A DNA stretch of 5,608 nucleotides. Origin: Elusimicrobiota bacterium (GTDB lineage Bacteria; Elusimicrobiota; Elusimicrobia; Elusimicrobiales; Elusimicrobiaceae). The position numbers and the translations under genes were made by a program. Below, in pieces: positions 1-5,608 of this stretch. The stretch covers positions 1 to 5,608 of the forward strand of contig JAIRMX010000223.1 of the NCBI GenBank assembly GCA_031258375.1, given 5' to 3'. The notes under the pieces are model-generated. The model was not told the DNA's origin, did no database searches, and saw nothing but the letters and a program-made list of their open reading frames with translations. The stretch's first letter is position 1. Every line of letters starts with the position of its first letter.

Positions 1-1
1 T

Positions 2-2971
2 ATGGAGCTTGAGCAAGATTTAGAGGTCGGCGATGGGACATTAATAAATTTGAGCGCCGAGGAAACGAGACAAATAAAAGACGTGTCGGGTTTTGGGCAG
101 GAATATTTTGATAATCCGGACGCTAATATTAAAAAGGATCCCATTCAAAATAGAGAAACGGTACCGCCGGTCAAATTAACTAAAAAGAATATTATAATGC
201 CGCTTGTTCCGGGGTTTGAAGAGAAAAAAGACAATGAAAGCGTTAGTAGCGAGCCTGCTCCAAAAGAGGAAGAAGATTCTTTACAGGGCGCTCCTCCCGT
301 AAATCCTGAAAAGCGCGGGTTTTTTGCTAAGTTATTTACTAAATTGCATTCAGCTAAAAATAAGCCGCTAGAAAATAGCGATGCTATACAGTCGATAAAC
401 AAAAACGAAAGTTCGCAATCTTTAACAAAAGAAACAGATGCGTATAAAAATGCCGGCAAACTCGGCAATGACGAAATACCCGGGCATAAACAGCAAAGTG
501 TCGTAGTGGGCGAAACGATTTCTTCCCAGCTTGCAATGAAATCTTTGAACAATTCAAAAACAAAGGGACAGCAGCAGAATCCGGACGTTCAAAAAGATAA
601 ATCTGCCGCTGATTCGAAATATATACCTTTGAGAGTAATTCAGGATAGCGGTTTAACGGCGAGAATACCGGTAGACGATATATTCGCCGCGGAAACGATC
701 GTTGATTTTTACGGCGATAAAACGGGTTTAGAAAATATTTCCTCAGAGGATGACCCTTCGCAGATTATACCGGCTATGCCGCAAGGAAGTTTTCCTCTTA
801 TCGGAGACGATTTGATGGATATACCGTCGAATATTTTATCAAGCTCTGTGGAAGAAAAGGTGACGGAACCCAAAGCGGCACAGGAAGCGAAAGACGAGTC
901 GTCGGAAATAAAAAAAAATATAAAGCCGGCGGGGGCAATGCCAAATTCGGACGAGAAACCCCGGTCTGTTTCTTCCGTCTCCGCAATGAGCAAAGTCGAC
1001 GATATCGACAAAAAAGATTATAAACCGGATGAGCAAATCCAAAAACCTGTTTCTCAAGCCGACGAGATGATTGATTTGACACAGAGACATATACGAAGTA
1101 AAATAATAGATGCTTCGAACTTGAATAATAAAACGCAGTCCGACGAAGAGTTTAATATTTACGACGTTGCAAAAGAAACGCAAAATTTAGAAGATTATGA
1201 TATTGAAGAAATAGAATCTGTACCTACGCAGGAAAGTACGCAAGCTCAAAAAGAAAACGTGAAGAAACAAGAGGAAACAGCAATGCAAGAAAATGAAATC
1301 CAAAAAGAAAAGATTATTGAAGGAAATGAGCAGCAAAAATCTGCTCCGCCAGCGCCGCAAGTACAGCCAGTGCTGCCTAAATCTCCGATTCAATCAGATA
1401 TTCGTCCGCCGCAACCTCCCGCTGCGGCTCCTGCAAAACCTGTTTCTCCCGAAATAGTCGAAAAACCGGCCGCGCCCGTGCCTTCGCCGCAACCTCCTGC
1501 TGCGGCTCCTGCAAAACCTGTTTCTCCCGAAATAGTCGAAAAACCGGCTGCGCCCGTGCCTTCGCCGAAGCCCTCCGTAGCTCCGCCAAAACCTGCGCCG
1601 CCTGCTGTTCCCGCAATGCCTGTCGTACCGATTACGGAGCCATTGTCTAAACCGGCTGCGCCGGTAACTTCCGCAAAATCTACTACGCTTGCCGAGATTA
1701 CAAAAGCCGACTTGGCGAATAAAACCTTAAATATAGACCGCACTATTCACTTGTCTATGGATCATATTTACAAACGCAGCAATTGGTCTATTGAAATTCC
1801 TCTTATACCGACTTTTACGTTTAGCACTATGGATATGGCTTCAAATCGTTTCTCGCACGCGAACGCGATGTCAGTAGTGGAAAATATCGGCACGCTTTAT
1901 AATCCTTTTTTTATTTTTGGAGAAGCCGGCTGCGGCAAAACCCATTTTTTACACGCAATAGGCTATGAAATTTCAAAAAAAATCCCGCAGGAAAAAATTT
2001 TTATAACAAACGGCGTACGCTTTGCGCGCGGGATTCAGAGGTACATAGAAGAAAATAAAACTCAAAAACTTCAAGAAATGTTTAGTTCTGTGGAAGTGCT
2101 TATTATTGACGATATCCACCTAACTGCTATTAACGATTTCAACAAGGAAGTAGTCTCAAAAATACTCAATAGATTTATAGGCGAATATAAACAAATCGTC
2201 ATATCTTCAAAATATCCTCCGGAAAGTCTCACAAGGTTTGAGGAGCTTATTAATTTCAAATTAAGCCAAGGTTGGGTTTCGGAATTAAAACCGCCGCGAA
2301 AACAGCATCTCTCCAGAATTTACAATAAGATGAGCGACGTTGCCGGGCTTGGTTTAACTGAAGCTATGGCGCAAACGTTTTTTGGGGGAGAAAACTTGAC
2401 TTTAGGCGAAATCGCCAAAAATATCAAAAGAGTCAAAGTGCTTCACAAGCGTATTATTGACAGCGGCAGTCCGGAAAAAACCTACGGAGAACTTTTAACG
2501 GAGATGCTTTCTGTATCCGGTGAAAATGAGAAAAGCGAAATTATAAAAAAAGATATTCCAGATATAAAGACCATCGTGCGTATGGAAAACGCGGAATGGG
2601 GAAATTTTGGCTTTTTTTATCCGCGCGGTCAGGAAGATAAGTTCAATTGGATTTCTTTTGCCATAATGCAAAAAGCAAAAGAACTAGGAATAAGAGGGGG
2701 GTTGCGATTTTCCTTAAAGTCGGCTTATTCCACGGAAAACATAATATCGTCGGCGTTTAAAATCGCCAATATTTGCGACAATAAAAATTTAAAGGGAGCC
2801 ATTATTTTAGGCCCGAGCATTTCATCGATGCAGACTACTATAAGGGAAAATTTTTACGATATTCTCTCTCATATGCTTGAAGTTATGATGATACGCTGCG
2901 GCATAATAGACGCGGAAAATATTAAAAGGCCGAGCGAATATATGTTAGCTTTGGGAGACGTAATCAAATAA
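2..2971 (+). CDS. DnaA-family AAA+ ATPase with long disordered N-terminus and unrecognised C-terminal domain (5' end uncertain)
   Basis: Residues about 600-825 match the DnaA ATPase core. They show a TFTF strand (604-607), an N-R-F-x-H-A box (615-620), NPFFIFG leading into Walker A GEAGCGKTH (640-648), Walker B LIIDDIH (700-706) and a sensor-1 strand QIVISS (731-736) followed by PPESL. The usual arginines of the DnaA RLxSRF box are replaced (L749, K753), and sensor 2 has glycine (G802) where DnaA has NVRELEG. No DnaA domain IV helix-turn-helix follows. Instead, residues 851-989 form a compact domain with a hydrophobic strand and GPS turn (933-939) that I do not recognise. Residues 1-446 are charged, Gln/Glu/Lys/Ser-rich and probably disordered; 447-560 are Pro/Ala-rich. 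No signal peptide or membrane span is visible, so it is probably cytoplasmic. It is far larger than DnaA (about 450 residues) or Hda (about 230). ATP binding is likely; hydrolysis and role are unknown. It is unlikely to be the replication initiator itself. The ATG at position 2 has no upstream sequence to test, so the gene may begin outside the window. Confidence 0.85.
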   Translation: MELEQDLEVGDGTLINLSAEETRQIKDVSGFGQEYFDNPDANIKKDPIQNRETVPPVKLTKKNIIMPLVPGFEEKKDNESVSSEPAPKEEEDSLQGAPPVNPEKRGFFAKLFTKLHSAKNKPLENSDAIQSINKNESSQSLTKETDAYKNAGKLGNDEIPGHKQQSVVVGETISSQLAMKSLNNSKTKGQQQNPDVQKDKSAADSKYIPLRVIQDSGLTARIPVDDIFAAETIVDFYGDKTGLENISSEDDPSQIIPAMPQGSFPLIGDDLMDIPSNILSSSVEEKVTEPKAAQEAKDESSEIKKNIKPAGAMPNSDEKPRSVSSVSAMSKVDDIDKKDYKPDEQIQKPVSQADEMIDLTQRHIRSKIIDASNLNNKTQSDEEFNIYDVAKETQNLEDYDIEEIESVPTQESTQAQKENVKKQEETAMQENEIQKEKIIEGNEQQKSAPPAPQVQPVLPKSPIQSDIRPPQPPAAAPAKPVSPEIVEKPAAPVPSPQPPAAAPAKPVSPEIVEKPAAPVPSPKPSVAPPKPAPPAVPAMPVVPITEPLSKPAAPVTSAKSTTLAEITKADLANKTLNIDRTIHLSMDHIYKRSNWSIEIPLIPTFTFSTMDMASNRFSHANAMSVVENIGTLYNPFFIFGEAGCGKTHFLHAIGYEISKKIPQEKIFITNGVRFARGIQRYIEENKTQKLQEMFSSVEVLIIDDIHLTAINDFNKEVVSKILNRFIGEYKQIVISSKYPPESLTRFEELINFKLSQGWVSELKPPRKQHLSRIYNKMSDVAGLGLTEAMAQTFFGGENLTLGEIAKNIKRVKVLHKRIIDSGSPEKTYGELLTEMLSVSGENEKSEIIKKDIPDIKTIVRMENAEWGNFGFFYPRGQEDKFNWISFAIMQKAKELGIRGGLRFSLKSAYSTENIISSAFKIANICDNKNLKGAIILGPSISSMQTTIRENFYDILSHMLEVMMIRCGIIDAENIKRPSEYMLALGDVIK
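1409..1564 (+). repeat. Two tandem 78-bp in-frame repeats coding a 26-residue Pro/Ala-rich unit
   Basis: Copy 1 is 1409-1486 and copy 2 is 1487-1564, directly abutting. They differ at only two bases (1420 against 1498 and 1471 against 1549), both C-to-T at third codon positions, so both copies encode the same 26 residues, beginning PQPPAAAPAKPVSP and ending EKPAAPVPS. A degenerate echo, KPAAPVTS, follows near 1651. The period is a multiple of three, so copy-number change would alter linker length without breaking the frame. The repeat lies in the flexible linker between the acidic N-terminal region and the ATPase core. Confidence 0.95.
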
Positions 2972-2985
2972 ATGCCAATTTATTT

Positions 2986-2991
2986 AGGGAG
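2986..2991 (+). promoter_or_regulatory. Ribosome binding site for the lipoprotein gene
   Basis: AGGGAG lies 6 bases before the ATG at 2998, inside the 26-base gap after the TAA of the upstream gene. This purine-rich core and spacing support the 2998 start. No promoter or terminator hairpin is visible in the gap, so the gene is probably co-transcribed with its upstream neighbour but translated from its own site. Confidence 0.8.
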
Positions 2992-2997
2992 TTTGTT

Positions 2998-4107
2998 ATG
3001 AAAAAAGTTTTTTTATTTTTGTTCGTTTTAATAAGCGTTTGCGGATGTCAGAGATTTAACATAGGTCCTAAGGGCGAAGGAGAGTATGTGATAAGTTCCG
3101 CGCCCGTGCCTTATGAAGAAGAAATACCTGTTTCCGCTTTAAAGAAAAAAGCTTTACAGGCGGCGGAATATGGCGCTCTTGAGCGCGCGCTTAGGGTATT
3201 TTTATCGTCAAACAGCCTTGTGGAATATCCCGATTCCGTCAAGCAGGAAATACTGTCGAGGCCTAAAAATTATATAAGACGCTCTTATATAAAAACGGCG
3301 TATCGCAAAGGCGGAAGTTATTTTCTTGAAGCGAGGGTAATGATACTCGTAAGCGAACTTTCCGCAAAAGTAAAAGAACTTGAAGAAAGCTCGTATGTCA
3401 AAAAAACAAATATTCTCGTCGCGTCCAGGGAAACAATAAACGGCGAAATTTCTCTGTTGCAATACTGTAGGCAGGGTATTTATAAAGCTCTAAAAAATTA
3501 TCCTTACACTTTGTTAGACGGCGGCAATTTGAGCCAAAATAACCTTGAGGATTATTTCGCCGTAGTGGATAAGGCAAAAAAAGAAGGCGCGCGTTTTGTA
3601 ATATTGGCGGAAGCCGCGGCTAATGAACTTGAAAGCGCAAATCAGCTGAGCACTGGTTTTAAAACTCTTCGGGCGCGCGTTAATTTAAGAGTTTTCAGCA
3701 CAAATAATTACCAGCTTGTGGCCGAATCCGCCGAAAGCGCAAGCGGTCTTGATGCCGTTGCGAATATCGCGTCGCAAAAGGCTTTGACCGGCGCGTGCGA
3801 AAGCGCGGCTTTACAGCTTGCAGAACCGATAAATTTTGCCGTGAATTCTTCAAGAACATTTACTTTCGTGGTCAAGGACGTCAATACGATAGAACGTCTT
3901 GAAAGGCTGCAAAATATACTTAAAGAACTGCGCGAGGTGGAAGATTTTTCGCTGAAAAAATATAACAATTCCAACGCTACGTTTGAAGTTCAGGCGAATA
4001 TAACTTCGTCCGAAGAATTTTCCGCAAAAATAATACGCAAATATTATCCTAATTTCACGATAAGCCGCACGGGGCCTGATTTTGTGGAAATGATATTTAT
4101 CCAATAA
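2998..4107 (+). CDS. Secreted lipoprotein, LPP20/FlgT-like architecture
   Basis: The 369-residue product starts with a lipoprotein signal peptide: lysines at 2-3, a hydrophobic stretch (4-14) and a lipobox V-C-G-C with the lipidated cysteine at 17. Q18 at +2 is not an inner-membrane retention signal by the E. coli Lol rule, so outer-membrane anchoring facing the periplasm is likely. Three segments follow. Residues 47-129 have an alanine-rich helix (KKALQAAEYGALERAL), then EILSRPKNYIRRSYI and a strand YFLEARVMILVSEL, a pattern like the LPP20/FlgT N-terminal fold. Residues 136-275 are alpha/beta, with RFVILAEAAA and paired strands (ARVNLRVFS, YQLVAESAES), like the FlgT middle domain. Residues 285-369 look like a small alpha/beta domain. 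The family call is by eye; no flagellar gene is nearby, so a flagellar role is not claimed. The gene sits 26 bases after the DnaA-like gene and 3 bases before comM. An equally fair name is conserved hypothetical lipoprotein. Confidence 0.85.
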   Translation: MKKVFLFLFVLISVCGCQRFNIGPKGEGEYVISSAPVPYEEEIPVSALKKKALQAAEYGALERALRVFLSSNSLVEYPDSVKQEILSRPKNYIRRSYIKTAYRKGGSYFLEARVMILVSELSAKVKELEESSYVKKTNILVASRETINGEISLLQYCRQGIYKALKNYPYTLLDGGNLSQNNLEDYFAVVDKAKKEGARFVILAEAAANELESANQLSTGFKTLRARVNLRVFSTNNYQLVAESAESASGLDAVANIASQKALTGACESAALQLAEPINFAVNSSRTFTFVVKDVNTIERLERLQNILKELREVEDFSLKKYNNSNATFEVQANITSSEEFSAKIIRKYYPNFTISRTGPDFVEMIFIQ

Positions 4108-4110
4108 ATT

Positions 4111-5608
4111 ATGCTTTCAAATATCGCTTCGGCCTGTATAAAAGGAATAGAGGGTTTTCTGGTTTGCGTGGAAGTCGATACCGCTGCGGGCATGCCGGTT
4201 TTTACTCTCGTAGGTCTGCCTGAAACGGAAGTTAAAGAAGCAAGGGATAGAGTTGTCGCCGCAATAAGAAACAGCGGGTTCGACGCTCCCCTAAAACGTA
4301 TAACGGTAAATTTGGTGCCGGCTGAAATTAAAAAAACCGGAACTCATTTTGATTTGCCAATAGCTCTTGGCATACTTGCCGCGACTGAGCAAATCTCTTT
4401 GGCTGCCGTCGAGGCGCTGAAAGATTTTATTTTTATAGGAGAGCTTGGTTTAAACGGAAAAATGCATGCCTGCGCCGGCATTTTGCCGATGTTGATATCC
4501 CTTAAAAAATTGGGCAAGACAAAGGCGATTGTCCCAAATCCTAATATAAACGAAGCCGTTTTTGCGGGAGTAGAAGGATTTGGCGCGCAGAATTTAAAAG
4601 AAATCGTAGATATGTTAGAGGGTAAAATCCCGTTTAAAGCAAGCGCGGAAATTTCGCCTGAAATTTTAAAGGAACAAATAAATATTTCAAGCGAAGATTT
4701 TAACGAAGTAAAAGGACAAACTCTTGCCAAGCGCGCGCTTGAAATTGCGGCGGCCGGCGGGCATAACGTTCTGTTAATAGGTCCGCCGGGCACAGGCAAA
4801 AGTATGCTTGCCAAACGTTTTAGCGGAATACTGCCGCCTCTCACGCGCGATGAAAAACTGGAAATTATGCAGCTCTATTCCGTTTGCTCTTTACTCGGCA
4901 AAAACAAAACTATTAACAGCCGGCCGTTTAGGGATCCGCATCACACGATTTCGAGCACTGCTCTTGCCGGCGGCGGCACGACGCCAAGGCCCGGCGAAGT
5001 CAGCCTTGCGCATAACGGAGTTTTATTTCTGGATGAATTTGCCGAGTTTAGCCGCGCCTCGCTCGAAGTTCTGCGCGAGCCGCTTGAAACTTTTAAGGTA
5101 ACGATTTCGCGCGCAAAAGATTCTTTTACTTTTCCGGCCAAATTTTCTTTAATTGCGGCTATGAATCCCTGCCCTTGCGGATATCACGGCAGTAATATTA
5201 AAACCTGCAATTGTACGCCGCTGCAAATAAACAGATATAAATCAAAGGTTTCCGGTCCGCTTTTAGACAGAATAGATTTAACCGTAAATTTAAATCCGGT
5301 AAATTATAAAGACTGGCAGGCAAAGAGCGAAGGCGAAACTTCCGCGCAGATTAGGGACAGGGTTGTAAAAGCGCGCGAAATACAAAAAAAGCGTTTTGAA
5401 AAATCTCAAACCACCGCCAACGCTTTTATGACGGTAAGCGAAATTAAAAAATATTGCGCTTTGCCCGAAGGCGGCGGAGAAATTTTGGAAATGGCAATGA
5501 AAAAGCTCGGCTTATCTGCGAGAAGTCTTGATAAAATTATGAAAACGGCGCGCACCATTGCGGATTTATCCGGCAGCGAAAATATTAGAAAAGAACATAT
5601 TATAGAAG
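4111..5608 (+). CDS. comM: ComM/YifB Mg-chelatase-like AAA+ ATPase (3' end cut by window)
   Basis: The reading frame is open from ATG 4111 to the right edge (499 full codons); homologues are about 505-515 residues, so only a short tail is missing. Residues 1-165 are the ComM N-terminal (Lon-protease-like fold) domain, with the family signature VGLPETEVKEARDRV and VNLVPAEIKKTGTHFDLPIA. The AAA+ module has HNVLLIGPPGTGKS (Walker A at 224-231), RDPHHT (274-279), PGEVSLAHNGVLFLDEF (Walker B D308-E309), NPCPCG with a second CNC pair (C354, C356, C366, C368), and the arginine-finger segment GPLLDRIDL (R387). The C-terminal Mg_chelatase_C domain carries the sensor-2 motif GLSAR (467-471) and ARTIADL. 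In Vibrio and other competent bacteria ComM is a hexameric branch-migration helicase that aids recombination of transforming DNA; it is also common in bacteria not known to be competent. The start is 3 bases after the lipoprotein stop and has no clear Shine-Dalgarno, which suggests translational coupling. All key ATPase residues are present, so it looks functional. Confidence 0.97.
   Translation, partial: MLSNIASACIKGIEGFLVCVEVDTAAGMPVFTLVGLPETEVKEARDRVVAAIRNSGFDAPLKRITVNLVPAEIKKTGTHFDLPIALGILAATEQISLAAVEALKDFIFIGELGLNGKMHACAGILPMLISLKKLGKTKAIVPNPNINEAVFAGVEGFGAQNLKEIVDMLEGKIPFKASAEISPEILKEQINISSEDFNEVKGQTLAKRALEIAAAGGHNVLLIGPPGTGKSMLAKRFSGILPPLTRDEKLEIMQLYSVCSLLGKNKTINSRPFRDPHHTISSTALAGGGTTPRPGEVSLAHNGVLFLDEFAEFSRASLEVLREPLETFKVTISRAKDSFTFPAKFSLIAAMNPCPCGYHGSNIKTCNCTPLQINRYKSKVSGPLLDRIDLTVNLNPVNYKDWQAKSEGETSAQIRDRVVKAREIQKKRFEKSQTTANAFMTVSEIKKYCALPEGGGEILEMAMKKLGLSARSLDKIMKTARTIADLSGSENIRKEHIIE

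Noticed and set aside
910..918. Run of nine A as a programmed slippage site
   Set aside because: The frame stays open across it and leads into the ATPase core, and there is no alternative downstream product or stimulatory hairpin; A-runs are common in this DNA.
1377..1743. Minus-strand open frames opposite the proline-rich region
   Set aside because: They are the complement of Pro/Ala repeats and read as Gly/Ala or Arg/Gln low-complexity strings; the plus-strand gene explains the sequence fully.
2972..2997. Terminator or promoter in the first intergenic gap
   Set aside because: The 26 bases contain no inverted repeat with a T-tract and no convincing -35/-10 pair; only the ribosome binding site is supported.
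4097..4105. TTATCCAAT, and TTATCCTTA at 3498-3506, as DnaA boxes
   Set aside because: Each has two mismatches to TTATCCACA, they are isolated and lie inside a coding sequence; there is no cluster or AT-rich unwinding element to suggest an origin.
4344..4844. Minus-strand open frame of 166 codons
   Set aside because: It lies opposite the strongly conserved comM coding sequence and shows no recognisable domain.
4808..5101. Plus-strand open frame of 97 codons in another frame
   Set aside because: It overlaps the ComM AAA+ core, where the comM frame carries the Walker B and PHH motifs; it is a shadow.

Overview
The window holds three same-strand (+) genes packed head to tail: a large DnaA-related AAA+ protein, a small secreted lipoprotein, and comM, which is cut by the right edge. 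The gaps are 26 and 3 bases, with no visible promoter or terminator, so the three genes look like one transcription unit. The lipoprotein has an outer-membrane-type sorting residue after its lipobox cysteine, which suggests a diderm (Gram-negative) bacterium. The DNA is moderately AT-leaning, with many AAA/AAT/TTT codons and frequent A- and T-runs. My impression is of an Elusimicrobiota/Endomicrobium-like or similar under-studied lineage, but nothing in the window proves a taxon.

Layout. Positions 2-2971 encode a protein of at least 989 residues. It has about 445 low-complexity, charged, probably disordered residues, then a proline/alanine-rich segment with a 26-residue tandem duplication. 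A DnaA-like ATPase core follows (about residues 600-825), and then a C-terminal domain of about 140 residues that is not the DnaA DNA-binding domain. Its true start may lie left of the window. Positions 2998-4107 encode a 369-residue lipoprotein whose layout resembles LPP20/FlgT-type envelope proteins. Positions 4111-5608 encode ComM/YifB (Mg-chelatase-like AAA+ ATPase), complete except for roughly the last 8-20 residues.

How they may work together. ComM is known as a branch-migration helicase that promotes recombination of incoming single-stranded DNA during natural transformation. A DnaA-family ATPase without the DnaA DNA-binding domain, next to an exported lipoprotein and comM, allows the idea of a link between envelope and DNA processing, but co-location alone does not establish it. 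The most unusual object is the first gene: a DnaA/Hda-type ATPase core with good Walker motifs but apparently without the arginine-finger and sensor-2 arginines, joined to a very long disordered N-terminus and an unrecognised C-terminal domain.
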